A stretch of 64,000 nt of DNA from Arthrobacter sp. KBS0703 (GTDB lineage Bacteria > Actinomycetota > Actinomycetes > Actinomycetales > Micrococcaceae): positions 248,001 through 312,000 of the forward strand of contig NZ_MVDG02000002.1 in NCBI RefSeq assembly GCF_002008315.2. Reading direction: 5' to 3'. The notes below the pieces were generated by a model. The model saw only the letters and a list, made by a program, of their open reading frames with translations. It made no database searches and was not told the origin of the DNA. The translations under genes and the position numbers were made by a program. Within the stretch, counting starts at the first letter, position 1, and every line of letters begins with the position of its first letter. Shown here piece after piece: positions 25,273-34,961 of this stretch.

Positions 25273-27312
25273 TTAGACCTCCGCCACCGGAGCCGCGAAC
25301 TGCGCCGCGTACAGCGCCGAGTAAGCCCCGCCGGCCAACAACAGGGAAGCATGCGTGCCCTGCTCCACGATCTGGCCTGCCTCCATCACCAGGATGAGGT
25401 CGGCGTCGCGGATGGTGGACAGCCGGTGCGCGATCACGAAGCTCGTCCTATCCGAGCGCAAAGCGCTCATCGCCTTCTGCACCAGTACCTCGGTCCGCGT
25501 ATCCACGGAAGAAGTCGCCTCGTCCAGGATCAGCACCGACGGCCGGGCCAGGAACGCCCGCGCGATCGTCAGCAGCTGCTTCTCGCCGGCCGAAACGTTG
25601 GAACCCTCGTCTTCCAGCACGGTGTCGTACCCCTCCGGCAGGGAGTGCACGAACCGGTCCACATACGTCGCCTGCGCCGCCTCCAGAATCTCCGCCTCGG
25701 TGGCAGTGGGCCGGCCGTAGGCGATGTTGTCCCGGATCGTCCCGCCGAACAGCCACGTATCCTGCAGCACCATGCCCATCCGCGAGCGCAGCTCGTGCCG
25801 CGTCATCGCGGTGACGTCCACGCCGTCGAGCGTTATCCGCCCCGCATCCAGTTCATAGAACCTCATCATCAGGTTCACCAGGGTGGTCTTGCCCGCACCC
25901 GTCGGGCCCACGATCGCCACCGTCTGCCCCGGCTCCGCCACCAAAGAAAGGGAAGAGATCAGCGGCTTGTCCGGCGAATAGGAGAACGAGACGTCGCCGA
26001 ACACCAGCCTGCCCCGCCCGCCGTTCGGCGACTCAGCAGGCGCCGGATCCGGGCTCTGCTCGTCCGTGTCCAGCAGCTCGAACACCCGCTCCGCGGACGC
26101 CACGCCGGACTGCAGCAGGTTGGCCATGGACCCCAGCTGGGCCAGCGGCTGGGTGAACTGCCGCGAGTACTGGATGAACGCCTGCACGTCGCCCAGCTGC
26201 ATCGCCCCGGACGCCACCTGCAGCCCGCCCACCACGGCGATCCCCACGTACACCAGGTTCCCGATGAACGTCAGCGCCGGCATGATCAGGCCGCTGATGA
26301 ACTGTGCCCCGAAGCTCGCCGCGAACAGTTCACCGTTCTTCTCCCGGAACCGCTCCTCCACCTCCCGCTGCCGGCCGAACACCTTCACCAGCGCGTGCCC
26401 CGTGTACGTCTCCTCGATCTGCCCGTTCAGCTCTCCCGTGTGCTTCCATTGCGCCACGAACAGCTTCTGCGACCTCTTCGCGATCAGCGCCGTGGTCACC
26501 AGCGTCAGCGGCACCGTCACCAGCGCAATCAGCGCCAGCACCGGGGAGAGCAGGAACATCATCACCAGCACGCCCACCACGGTGAGCAACGACGTGACCG
26601 CCTGGGAGATCGACTGCTGCAGACTCTGCGAGATGTTGTCCACATCGTTCGTCACCCGGCTCAGCAGCTCGCCGCGCTGGATCGAATCGAAGTACCGCAG
26701 CGGCAGCCGGTGGATCTTCGCCTCGATCTGCTCGCGCAGCCGGTACACCGTCCGCTGCACCACGCCGTTGAGCACGTACGCCTGGATCCAGCCGAACGCC
26801 GACGCCAGCACATACAGCGCCAGCGCCCACAGCAGCACCGAGAGCAGCGCCGCGAAGTCGATTCCCGTCCCCGGCGTCAGCGTCATGGCGCCGATCATGT
26901 CCGCCTGTGAATCCTTGCCGGCCGCCCGCAGCCCCGCGATCACGTCCGCCTTGCTCACCCCGGCCGGCAGGTTCTTGGAGACCACGCCGGCGAAGATCAG
27001 GTTGGTGCCCTCCCCCAGCAGCCGCGGTCCGATCACCGAGAACGCCACGCTCGCCACGGCGAGCGCCAGGACCAGCACCAGCCACAGCCGCTCGGGCTGC
27101 AGCGTCCCCAGCAGCCGCCTGGCCGACGCCCCGAAGTTCATCGCCTTCTCCGCCGGCACATTCATCCCGGCGAACGGCCCTCCCCTGCCCGGCCCCATCG
27201 GAGGCCGCGGCGGGCCTGCTGGCCGTTCCGCGCTCCCCGCCGGACCCGCAGGACGTACGACGGCGGTGGGCCCGGTTTCCGGGGCCCGCCCGGTGCGGCT
27301 GGAGGTGCTCAT
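25273..27312 (-). CDS. Heterodimeric ABC exporter, subunit with canonical Walker B
   Basis: A 679-residue fused membrane/ATPase subunit of a multidrug-type exporter. A Pro/Gly-rich 60-residue N-terminal extension precedes the six-helix domain (about 70-390). The ATPase domain has Walker A GPTGAGKT, Walker B LILDEATSSVD with catalytic Glu, but a non-canonical signature VSAGEKQ. It overlaps the upstream partner gene by 4 bp. A decayed partial copy of its 3' end lies at 18314-18918. Confidence 0.92.
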   Translation of the reverse strand: MSTSSRTGRAPETGPTAVVRPAGPAGSAERPAGPPRPPMGPGRGGPFAGMNVPAEKAMNFGASARRLLGTLQPERLWLVLVLALAVASVAFSVIGPRLLGEGTNLIFAGVVSKNLPAGVSKADVIAGLRAAGKDSQADMIGAMTLTPGTGIDFAALLSVLLWALALYVLASAFGWIQAYVLNGVVQRTVYRLREQIEAKIHRLPLRYFDSIQRGELLSRVTNDVDNISQSLQQSISQAVTSLLTVVGVLVMMFLLSPVLALIALVTVPLTLVTTALIAKRSQKLFVAQWKHTGELNGQIEETYTGHALVKVFGRQREVEERFREKNGELFAASFGAQFISGLIMPALTFIGNLVYVGIAVVGGLQVASGAMQLGDVQAFIQYSRQFTQPLAQLGSMANLLQSGVASAERVFELLDTDEQSPDPAPAESPNGGRGRLVFGDVSFSYSPDKPLISSLSLVAEPGQTVAIVGPTGAGKTTLVNLMMRFYELDAGRITLDGVDVTAMTRHELRSRMGMVLQDTWLFGGTIRDNIAYGRPTATEAEILEAAQATYVDRFVHSLPEGYDTVLEDEGSNVSAGEKQLLTIARAFLARPSVLILDEATSSVDTRTEVLVQKAMSALRSDRTSFVIAHRLSTIRDADLILVMEAGQIVEQGTHASLLLAGGAYSALYAAQFAAPVAEV

Positions 27313-29066
27313 GCCGCCTCCTCCGCCGCCAGCTGCGAGGACACGATCTCCCGGTACGTCTCGGACGTCTCCAGCAACTCGCCGTGCGTTCCGCGCCCGA
27401 CGATCCTGCCGTCGTCGAGCACCAGGATCTGGTCCGCGTCGATGATGCTAGACACCCGCTGGGCGATGATCACCAGGGTGGCCCCGGAGGTGTCGTGCTT
27501 GAGCGCCTGGCGGAGCCGGGCGTCCGTGGCGGTGTCCAGCGACGAAAACGAGTCGTCGAAGATGTACAGTTCCGGCCGCTTCACCAGCGCCCGGGCAATG
27601 GCCAGCCGCTGCCGCTGGCCGCCGGACAAGTTGGTGCCGCCCTGCGAGATGGGCGCATCCAGGCCGCCCTCCATCTCCCGGACGAAGTCCTGCGCCTGGG
27701 CCGTGGCCAGCGCACCCCAGAGTTCGTCCTCCGTGGCGTCCGGCTTACCGTACAGCAGGTTGCTGCGAACCGTGCCGGAGAACAGGTACGGCCGCTGCGG
27801 CACCAGCCCGATGTGCCCCCACAGCAGGTCCGGGTGCAGCTCGCGCACGTCCACCCCGCCCATGAGCACCGTGCCGCCGCTCGCATCGAAGAGCCGGGGC
27901 ATCAGGTTCACCAGCGTGGTTTTCCCCGACCCCGTGCTGCCGATGATCGCCGTCGTCCGCCCCGCGCGGGCGGTGAAGGTGATGTTGCTGAGGACGGGCT
28001 GCTGGGCGCCGGGGTACGCAAAGCGGACGCCGCGCATCTCCAGCTCGCCGGTGCCGACGGCGCCCGGCCCGCCGCCCGCGCCGGCAAAGCCAAGCGGGCG
28101 GGCCGGCGGGCGCACGGACGATTCCGTCTCCAGCACCTCGCCGATCCGGTCCGCGGAAACGGCGGCGCGCGGGATCATCACGGCCATGAACGTGGCCATC
28201 ATGACGGACATCAGGATCTGCAGCAGGTAGCTGAGGAACGCGATGAGGGTGCCCACCTGCATGGAGCCGTCCTCAATCCGGAACGCGCCGAACCAGATCA
28301 CCGCCACGCTGGAGACGTTCAGCACCAGCATCACCACCGGGAAGGCGAGCGCCATCAGCCGGCCCGCGCGCAGGGCGGTCTCCGTGACGTCCGCGTTGGC
28401 CTGCGCGAAGCGGTCGGTCTCCAGATCCTCCCGCACGAACGCCCGCACCACGCGGATGCCGGCCAGCTGCTCGCGGAGCACGCGGTTGACGGTGTCGATC
28501 CGGACCTGCATGCTGCGGAACAGCGGCACCATCCGGCTGACGATGAAGCCGACGCCGATCAGCAGCACGGGCACGCTGACGGCGATCAGCCAGGACAGCT
28601 GCGCGTCCTGCCGGACGGCCATGATCACGCCGCCGATGCTGAGCATGGGCGCGGCCACCATGAGCGTGGCGGACATCAGCACCAGCTGCTGGACCTGCTG
28701 GACGTCGTTGGTGGAGCGGGTGATGAGGCTCGGGGCGCCGAACCGGGTGACTTCCTGCTCGGAGAACTCGCCCACCCGGGTGAAGATGGCCCCGCGCAGG
28801 TCCCGCCCCATGCCCATCGCGGCCTTCGCCCCGAAGTACACGGCGGTGACGGCGCAGGCGATCTGCAGCAGCGTGATGAACAGCATGAGGCTGCCCACCC
28901 GCAGGATGTACCCGGTGTCCCCCTTCGCCACGCCTTCGTCGATGATGTCCGCGTTCAGCGTGGGCAGGTACAGCGAGGCGATGGACTGCGCCAGCTGGAA
29001 AACCACGACGGCGATCAGCAGCCGCCGCTGCGGCCGCAGGTATTCAACGAGCAGCTTCCAGAGCAT
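27309..29066 (-). CDS. Heterodimeric ABC exporter, subunit with degenerate Walker B
   Basis: A 585-residue ABC exporter half. Six transmembrane helices occupy about 1-320. The ATPase domain has Walker A GSTGSGKT and canonical LSGGQRQR, but Walker B reads YIFDDSFSS with Asp in place of the catalytic Glu. Combined with the partner's altered signature this yields one canonical and one degenerate ATP site, as in TM287/288-type exporters. First gene of the two-gene operon. Substrate unknown; drug or lipid export is typical. Confidence 0.92.
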   Translation of the reverse strand: MLWKLLVEYLRPQRRLLIAVVVFQLAQSIASLYLPTLNADIIDEGVAKGDTGYILRVGSLMLFITLLQIACAVTAVYFGAKAAMGMGRDLRGAIFTRVGEFSEQEVTRFGAPSLITRSTNDVQQVQQLVLMSATLMVAAPMLSIGGVIMAVRQDAQLSWLIAVSVPVLLIGVGFIVSRMVPLFRSMQVRIDTVNRVLREQLAGIRVVRAFVREDLETDRFAQANADVTETALRAGRLMALAFPVVMLVLNVSSVAVIWFGAFRIEDGSMQVGTLIAFLSYLLQILMSVMMATFMAVMIPRAAVSADRIGEVLETESSVRPPARPLGFAGAGGGPGAVGTGELEMRGVRFAYPGAQQPVLSNITFTARAGRTTAIIGSTGSGKTTLVNLMPRLFDASGGTVLMGGVDVRELHPDLLWGHIGLVPQRPYLFSGTVRSNLLYGKPDATEDELWGALATAQAQDFVREMEGGLDAPISQGGTNLSGGQRQRLAIARALVKRPELYIFDDSFSSLDTATDARLRQALKHDTSGATLVIIAQRVSSIIDADQILVLDDGRIVGRGTHGELLETSETYREIVSSQLAAEEAA

Positions 29067-29256
29067 CGGGACTCCACGTCACTCGAAGTGATTTGAAGGC
29101 CAGTCTACGTCCGGACTGCTTGGGACGAACTTGGGCTGGCTGGGCATGTTGGGGGCCGCCGCGGGGCATATGACAGGCGGCTGTCCGGCCGCCCCTGTAG
29201 GCTGTGCTCACCGCCGGAAAACCGCGGTATCCGCATGTTGAAGATTGGGGACTTCA

Positions 29257-29718
29257 TTGGGGGAACAGCGTTTGGATTCCGGCGCGCCCGGGGACATACC
29301 GGCGGCCATCCGATTATCGACGGCGTGCTGGCTCACCAGCGCCGTGCTATTCGGCATCGTGCCGGTCATCCTGGACGTGGCAGGAATCAACTTCGGCCAG
29401 TCCATGCCTCAGTGGGCGGTGCCCTACATCGTGGCATTCGCGGTCCCGCTGACTACCCTCCAGGTGTGGGCGGCACTCCAGCTGCCGCACGGGGCGCGGT
29501 GGGCGCGGCTCCTCCTGACAGCGGCCGCCGTCGTGTCCGTGCTGGCCGTGCCGCTGGACCCGTCGGTGCCCATCCTGGCCGGCCTGGCGCTGACGCTGGC
29601 CGGCACGGTGCTGATGTGGCTGCCCGTGAGCAACCGGCACTTCCTGCTGGTCCGGAACGGAGCGCGGGCAGAGGCTTTGGACCAGGAGTCCGGGCGCTGC
29701 GCGACAGTGGGTGCCTGA
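29257..29718 (+). CDS. Small hypothetical membrane protein
   Basis: About 153 residues with four hydrophobic helices: STACWLTSAVLFGIVPVILDV, AVPYIVAFAVPLTTLQVWAAL, LLLTAAAVVSVLAVPLDP and ILAGLALTLAGTVLMWLPVS. The start is uncertain: TTG 29257 has GGGG just upstream, and TTG 29245 in frame would add four residues. No family was recognised beyond a general resemblance to short actinobacterial membrane proteins. It stands alone. Confidence 0.6.
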   Translation: MGEQRLDSGAPGDIPAAIRLSTACWLTSAVLFGIVPVILDVAGINFGQSMPQWAVPYIVAFAVPLTTLQVWAALQLPHGARWARLLLTAAAVVSVLAVPLDPSVPILAGLALTLAGTVLMWLPVSNRHFLLVRNGARAEALDQESGRCATVGA

Positions 29719-29864
29719 GCAGGACCATTTGACGATGTGTCTTGGGCCAGAGCTTGGGCGGCGGCCGCCTTTCTGGTTATCGTCAGGGAAAGCCGCTGCC
29801 GTGACGGCCAGGCTGCGCGTCGCGGGAATACCGCCCGCCGCTTTAGCCGGAAGAGAGAACTCCT

Positions 29865-30380
29865 GTGACTGACACGATCCTCCTGCCCGCGGTGGCCGAC
29901 GCCCTGGCCGCCCACAGCGTCCGCCACGAGGTGCTCGAATGCTCCCCCGAACTCGCGGACACCGCCGAGTTCTGCGAGCACTACGGCTTCACCCTCGACC
30001 AGGCGGCCAACACCATCCTGGTGGCGTCCCGCAAGCTCGACCCGCCCCGGTACGCCGTCTGCGTCGTCCTCGGCACCACGCGCCTCGACGTCAACCGTTC
30101 CGTCCGCGGCCTGCTGGACGTGAAGCGGGCCTCCTTTGCCGACGCCGAAACCACCGTGGCCCAGACCGGCATGCTGGTGGGCGGCGTCACCGCCCCCGGC
30201 ATCGAAGGGCTCCCGGTCTATGTTGACCGGGCCGTCATGGACGCGCCCCGGGTGGTCATAGGCGGCGGGAACCGGTCCAGCAAGATCGTCCTCGCCCCGG
30301 CCGAGCTCCTGAAGCTGCCCGGCGTCGAGGTGGTGGACGGGCTCGCCACTCCGCGCGAACCGGCGGAACAGCGGGACTAG
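29865..30380 (+). CDS. YbaK/ProX-type aminoacyl-tRNA deacylase
   Basis: A 171-residue YbaK/aaRS-associated domain protein. The core reads AVCVVLGTTRLDVNRSVRGL then TVAQTGMLVGGVTAPGI and ends with GGGNRSSKIVLAPAEL, typical of trans-editing enzymes that hydrolyse mischarged tRNA such as Cys- or Ala-tRNA(Pro). GTG start at 29865 follows AAGAGAG. No operon partner. Confidence 0.85.
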   Translation: MTDTILLPAVADALAAHSVRHEVLECSPELADTAEFCEHYGFTLDQAANTILVASRKLDPPRYAVCVVLGTTRLDVNRSVRGLLDVKRASFADAETTVAQTGMLVGGVTAPGIEGLPVYVDRAVMDAPRVVIGGGNRSSKIVLAPAELLKLPGVEVVDGLATPREPAEQRD

Positions 30381-30502
30381 GCAACAGCTGGACTGACCGG
30401 AGGCCACTTTCGCGATGTGGCTATGGTGCGGCGTCCGGCCACCCGCCTACCGTGGATGAGGGCTTCGTCAGAAGATCCGCTAAATCCGAGAGAAAGGGCA
30501 GC

Positions 30503-31351
30503 ATGGGCGCCGCCGTCAACGAATATCCGTTCTCGCAAGTAGACGTCTTTGCGCCGGGACCGAAGCCGGGCAACCCCGTCGCCGTGGTCCATGACGCCGA
30601 TGACGTGTCCACGGAACAGATGAGGAGCTTCGCCAACTGGACCAATCTGTCGGAGACCACCTTCCTGCTGCGGCCGTCCCGCCCGGAGGCGGACTACAGG
30701 CTGCGGATCTTCACACCCCGCGCCGAGCTTCCGTTCGCCGGGCACCCCACCCTCGGCTCGGCCCACGCCTGGCTGGAGAACGGCGGCCAGCCCAGCAGTG
30801 AAGGACAGCTGGTCCAGGAATGCGGGGCCGGCCTGGTGAACCTCAGGCGCACGGAAGACGGGCTGTCCTTCGCGGCGCCGCCCCTGCGCAAATCAGGCCC
30901 GGTGGAACCCGCGGTGCTGGCTCAGGCGGTGGCCAGCCTCAGCATCAGCCCGGAGCAGGTTCTGGGAAGCAACTGGGTGGACAACGGCCCGGGGTGGCTG
31001 GGAATCCGCCTGGCCACGGCCCAGCAGGTTGTTGACCTCAAGCCCGATTTCGCCGCCATGGGCGACCTCCTGGTCGGCGTCATCGGCGCCTTCGAGCCCG
31101 GCGGCCCGGCGGACTTCGAGGTCCGGGCCTTTGCCCCCGGACTGGATGTGCCCGAAGACCCCGTCACTGGAAGCCTCAACGCCGGCTTGGCGCTGTGGCT
31201 GCGCAGCGAAGGCGTGGTGGCCGGGGACTACACGGTCCGGCAGGGAACAGTCCTGGGACGCGGCGGACTGGTCACCCTTACCAGCGAAGCGGACACCATG
31301 TGGGTGGGCGGCGCCAGCCGCACCGTCATCCGCGGCAGCGTCCGGCTGTAG
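30503..31351 (+). CDS. PhzF-family isomerase/epimerase-like protein
   Basis: A 282-residue PhzF-fold protein. The first half has the conserved pattern QVDVFAPGPKPGNPVAVV, the catalytic Glu in NLSETTFLL and ELPFAGHPTLGSAHAWL; the second half has the matching AFAPGLDVPEDPVTGSLNAGL. ATG 30503 is chosen because AGAAAGGG lies just upstream; an in-frame ATG at 30452 lacks one. Members isomerise phenazine or related precursors, but most, as here, have no known substrate and no biosynthetic neighbours. Confidence 0.88.
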   Translation: MGAAVNEYPFSQVDVFAPGPKPGNPVAVVHDADDVSTEQMRSFANWTNLSETTFLLRPSRPEADYRLRIFTPRAELPFAGHPTLGSAHAWLENGGQPSSEGQLVQECGAGLVNLRRTEDGLSFAAPPLRKSGPVEPAVLAQAVASLSISPEQVLGSNWVDNGPGWLGIRLATAQQVVDLKPDFAAMGDLLVGVIGAFEPGGPADFEVRAFAPGLDVPEDPVTGSLNAGLALWLRSEGVVAGDYTVRQGTVLGRGGLVTLTSEADTMWVGGASRTVIRGSVRL

Positions 31352-31380
31352 GCCACCAGGAAGCCCACGACGGCGGCGGG

Positions 31381-32772
31381 TCACCGCACCGGTTCAGCCA
31401 CCTCGCGTTCGCCGGATCCCGCCGGCACGCTGCCGACGGCGGCAGGAACCTCAGGCGCGCCGGCCGCCGTCGGGCGTTCACCGCTTTCCCCGCGGAACGC
31501 CTGGAGCATTGCCTCCCGGTCAAACTGGCCCTCCCACTTCGCCACCACAAAGGTGGCCACGCAGTTGCCCAGCAGGTTCACGGCGACCCGCATGGAGTCC
31601 ATGACGCGGTCCGCCCCCAGCAGCAGTGCCACGCCGGCCACGGGGAAGATGCCCAGCGCACCGGCCGTGGCGGAGAGCGCCAGGAAGGCCGAGCCCGGCA
31701 CGCCCGCCATGCCCTTGGACGTGAGCATGAGGACGCCCAGGGCCGCGAGCTGCTGGCCCAGGTCCAGGTTGTGGCCGAAGGCCTGAGCCAGGAACAGCAG
31801 GGAGATGGAGAGGTACAGCGCGGCGCCGTCGAGGTTGAATGAATAGCCGGTGGGGACCACCAGCCCGGTGGTGGCGCGCGAGCACCCGGCGTTGGTCAGC
31901 TTGGTCATGATGCGCGGCAGGACGGACTCGGTGGAGGCCGTGCCCAGGGCAAGCAGGAACTCCTCGCGGGAATACCTGATGAACTGCCACAGCGGCACCC
32001 GCGGATAGACCCAGGCAACGAGGAACAGCAGCCCGATGAAGATGATGGCCGCGCCGTAGCAGGCGGCGATGAGCACCGCGTAGGTGCCCAGGGAGCCGAG
32101 CCCGTACTGGCCGATGATGAACGCCATGGCACCGAACGCGCCGATGGGCGCCACGCGCATGACCCAGCCCATGATCTTGAAGAACAGCTCCAGCACGGTC
32201 TCCAGCAGGTTCACCACCGGCAGGCAGCGTTCACGGCCCACCACCACGATGGCCGCCCCGAAGAAGACCGAGAAGCAGAGCACCTGGAGCAGGCTGTTGG
32301 AGGCGAAGGCGCCAGCAACGCTGGTGGGAATGATGCCCAGCAGGAACTGGCCCGCGTCCTTGGGCGGGGCAGTCCCCGTTTTGGCGTCCAGCGCATCCTG
32401 CGACAGCGTGGCGGGGTCAATGTTCAGCCCGGCGCCGGGCTGGACCACGTTGCCCACGATCAGGCCGAAGACCAGCGCGAGCAGCGTGGCGCCCGTGAAG
32501 TACACCAGGGCCGTCACCCCGACCCTGCCCACGGCCCTGACGTCCCCCACCGCAGAGATCCCGGTGACGATCACCAGGAAGATCAGCGGCGCAATGATCA
32601 TCTTGATCAGCTGGATGAAGCCGTCCCCCAGGGGCCGCAGGTTCGAGCCGAGGCCCGGCCAGAAGTGCCCGACAAGCACGCCGAGGCACACCGCCACGAG
32701 AATCTGGAAGAACAGCTGTTTGTGGAAGGGCTTCTTCGGTGCCTGGACAGCGGGAGACGCTGGGAGCTTCAT
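31381..32772 (-). CDS. dctA: C4-dicarboxylate:cation symporter
   Basis: A 463-residue DAACS-family transporter importing succinate, fumarate or malate with protons or sodium. The serine-rich re-entrant loop ALGTASTESVLPRI and the substrate-binding PTGYSFNLDG are both present, with about eight transmembrane helices. The C-terminus is a Pro/Ala/Gly-rich cytoplasmic tail. ATG at 32772; monocistronic. Glutamate/aspartate transport is the alternative within this family. Confidence 0.9.
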   Translation of the reverse strand: MKLPASPAVQAPKKPFHKQLFFQILVAVCLGVLVGHFWPGLGSNLRPLGDGFIQLIKMIIAPLIFLVIVTGISAVGDVRAVGRVGVTALVYFTGATLLALVFGLIVGNVVQPGAGLNIDPATLSQDALDAKTGTAPPKDAGQFLLGIIPTSVAGAFASNSLLQVLCFSVFFGAAIVVVGRERCLPVVNLLETVLELFFKIMGWVMRVAPIGAFGAMAFIIGQYGLGSLGTYAVLIAACYGAAIIFIGLLFLVAWVYPRVPLWQFIRYSREEFLLALGTASTESVLPRIMTKLTNAGCSRATTGLVVPTGYSFNLDGAALYLSISLLFLAQAFGHNLDLGQQLAALGVLMLTSKGMAGVPGSAFLALSATAGALGIFPVAGVALLLGADRVMDSMRVAVNLLGNCVATFVVAKWEGQFDREAMLQAFRGESGERPTAAGAPEVPAAVGSVPAGSGEREVAEPVR

Positions 32773-32956
32773 CTGGTTGCCTATCGATGTGCGGCGGCAC
32801 AGGGGTGCCGTTCGGTCACAGGCAACGCTAGGGACCTCATGTTTCCGGCACGCTACATCCGCACTGCGGAATTGTTTAACCGCTTAATGGAACTTCTCGT
32901 CCGTTGAATGGCGCGCTCGAGGGGCGGGCCAGCCGCGGTGCGGCTCAAGTTGTATT

Positions 32957-32971
32957 TGAGAACGATTCTCA
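32957..32971. promoter_or_regulatory. Zur-box-like operator
   Basis: TGAGAA-CGA-TTCTCA, a perfect 6-bp-arm palindrome close to the actinobacterial zinc-uptake regulator box, 12 bp before the start of the COG0523 gene. The presence of a zinc-free L36 gene downstream supports Zur control. Confidence 0.8.
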
Positions 32972-32983
32972 TTAGTTGGAGCC

Positions 32984-33972
32984 ATGCATCTCACCGTCGT
33001 TAGTTCCCTCGATGCCCTGTGCCGGCAGCAGGCGTGCCAGGCCCTGGCCGCCACCCACCCCGGGGCCGTCATCGTCCTCCACGACCTGCCCGAGAACGGT
33101 CGCGTCATCCGCCGCATCTTCGGCCGGTCCGGGCCCCTCGAGCGCGAGGAAACCCTGCTGGAACACGGCTGCCTCAGCTGCACGGTGCGCCTGGACGTGG
33201 TTCCCACCGTCGAGCGGCTCTTGGCGCTCGGCGAGGACCACATCATCGTCGGGCTGCCGCCCGCGGTTCCCTCGTCGACGGCCATCCAGGCCCTGAAGCG
33301 GGGACCCGCCCACGAGTTCGCCGTGGACGCGGCCGTACTCGCGTGCGCGCCGGATGCCGTGGAAGACCACATCTGGGACCACTACACCTTGTTCGAATCC
33401 GGGTTCACTCCCGTCCCGGACGACGAGCGGACCCCCGGAGAATTCCTCATCGGAGAGCTGCAGTTCAACGACACCATTCTTTGGGCCGATCCCGAACTCT
33501 TCCCGGTGGACCCGGAGGGGCGTGCCCGCGGCCTGCAGTTGCTCCGGGAGTTGGCGCCGCATGCGGACATCACGCAGGACGCCGGCAGCATCCGCGGTGG
33601 CCGGCATGACCATGCGGAGGCCGCCGGCAGGACCGTTCCCGGCACGGTGCGGACCCCGGCCGGACCACCCGCGGCACCCTTTACCACCGTCATCCAGCGG
33701 GTTCAGCGGCCCCTCCACCCCGAGCGGTTCCGGCACGCGTTGGCCACGCTGGCGCAGGGATGCTGCTGGCTCCGCGGCCGGCTGTGGGTAGCGGCAGCCC
33801 CGGGTTGCCGGATCGCCGTCCAGGGAATCGGGCCGCGCGTCTGGCTGGAAAACACCGGCCCGTGGCTGGCCGACCAGGGCGCAACCCCGGCGGACCGCAG
33901 CACGGACCCGGACGCGAAACCGGGCCCGACGAAACCCATCCCAAAGACCCCAAACAAAGGAGCAACGCATGA
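32984..33972 (+). CDS. COG0523/CobW-like zinc-homeostasis protein
   Basis: About 325 residues related to the COG0523 metallochaperone family but lacking the P-loop: the N-terminus is [17 protein letters not shown] where GxxGxGKT is expected, as in mycobacterial Rv0106-type proteins. The family's metal-binding motif is kept as HGCLSC. The C-terminal CobW domain spans about 220-305. The frame used has no stop before 34819 and would run through rpmJ, so a frameshift near the 3' end is likely; a stop overlapping the rpmJ start (ATGA, 33969-33972) exists one frame over. Probable role: allocating zinc under starvation. Confidence 0.75.
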
Positions 33973-34091
33973 AAGTTCGGAACTCGCTGCGGGCACTGAA
34001 GAAGATGCCGGGCGCGCAGGTGGTACGCCGCCGCGGCAGGACGTTCGTCATCAACAAGAAGAACCCGCGCATGAAGGCTCGCCAGGGCTGA
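33969..34091 (+). CDS. rpmJ: Ribosomal protein L36, zinc-free paralogue
   Basis: Forty residues beginning [19 protein letters not shown] and ending [12 protein letters not shown]. The Cys and His zinc ligands of standard L36 are absent, so this is the C-minus form that replaces the zinc-binding version when zinc is scarce. AAAGGAG lies 7 nt upstream. It follows the COG0523 gene under the same Zur-like operator, matching known Zur regulons in actinobacteria. Confidence 0.93.
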   Translation: MKVRNSLRALKKMPGAQVVRRRGRTFVINKKNPRMKARQG

Positions 34092-34238
34092 GACCCGCCG
34101 GATCGGCCGCGGGGAGCGGCGCCGGGACCGGCCGCCGGGACCAGGTGCCGGTCTCGCTGCTGCACGAAGTGAGCTGTGCCTCACCTAGGGACGATCCCGC
34201 GCCGAGCGTCGTTGGAACCAGTGGCGGAAGGAGGCCAC

Positions 34239-34819
34239 TTGATCATTGTCCTGACAGGAATCGACGGCTCAGGAAAAACGACGGCCGCCCACGCCCTGGT
34301 TGCCGCCGCCCGCGCGCGCGGCAACAAAGCGCTGCTGCTCAGCAACTACGCGGGCCGGCGCAGGATGTCGCTGCTCAGCACCAGGTTGGGCGCCCGGCTC
34401 CCGGCCCGACTGGCCGATGCCGTGGAGACTGCCATCCGCATAACCAACGTGCTGGTGTCCCATGCCCGGGCCCGGAGGTTTCCCGGCCTGGTGGTCATGG
34501 ACCGCCATCTCCAGTGCCAGCTGGCGCTGCGCCGGGTCAGGAACATGCCGCGCGGATGGCTTCTCCCCGGCTCATCGGGGCGCTGCCCCGTCCGGACCTG
34601 GTGGCGTATCTGGACGTCAGTCCGAAGCGGGCACACGAGCGAATCGTGGCCCGCGGCACCGATGAGGAATCCCTGGCCGATCTGCAGTCGCTGCGCGACG
34701 CCTACCGCTCCCTGCCGGAGTACACGGACTTCGTGAAGATCGACGCCGATGCGACGCCGGCCGCCGTGCTCTCCGGGCTGGCGGAAGCCACCGACGACAC
34801 CGGCGGGCTCAAGGTTTAG
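34239..34819 (+). pseudogene. Thymidylate-kinase-like nucleoside kinase with a frameshift
   Basis: From TTG 34239 (GGAAGGAGG upstream) the frame reads IIVLTGIDGSGKTTAAHAL, a P-loop of the thymidylate kinase type, and reaches VMDRHLQCQLALRRVRN. At the CCCC run 34565-34568 the frame is lost, and the continuation RLIGALPRPDLVAYLDVSPKRA to the stop at 34819 lies in another frame. One extra C would restore WLLPRLIGALP. A sequencing error is more likely than true decay because both halves are well conserved. Substrate unknown. Confidence 0.7.
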
Positions 34820-34916
34820 TCAAGAATTTCCGAAACCCGGCGGATCCGCCGACGTGCGCGTCAGCGCGACGCTACATTGGATTCGAGCTCTCCGCTTCCC
34901 CCCAAGACGGAGCGCC

Positions 34917-34961
34917 GGAAGCCTCCGCGCTTGAGTCCGCAGGATTCGCGCGGAGGCTTCC
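34917..34961 (+). terminator. Strong hairpin terminator
   Basis: Perfect 14-bp arms GGAAGCCTCCGCGC (34917-34930) and complement (34948-34961) with a 17-nt loop, followed by TTCATACTT. It closes the zinc/kinase block. Confidence 0.75.

Noticed and set aside
33973..34819. C-terminal extension of the COG0523 protein to 611 residues
   Set aside because: That frame runs antiphase through rpmJ and then into the 3' half of the kinase gene; it is an accident of a missing stop and a frameshift.
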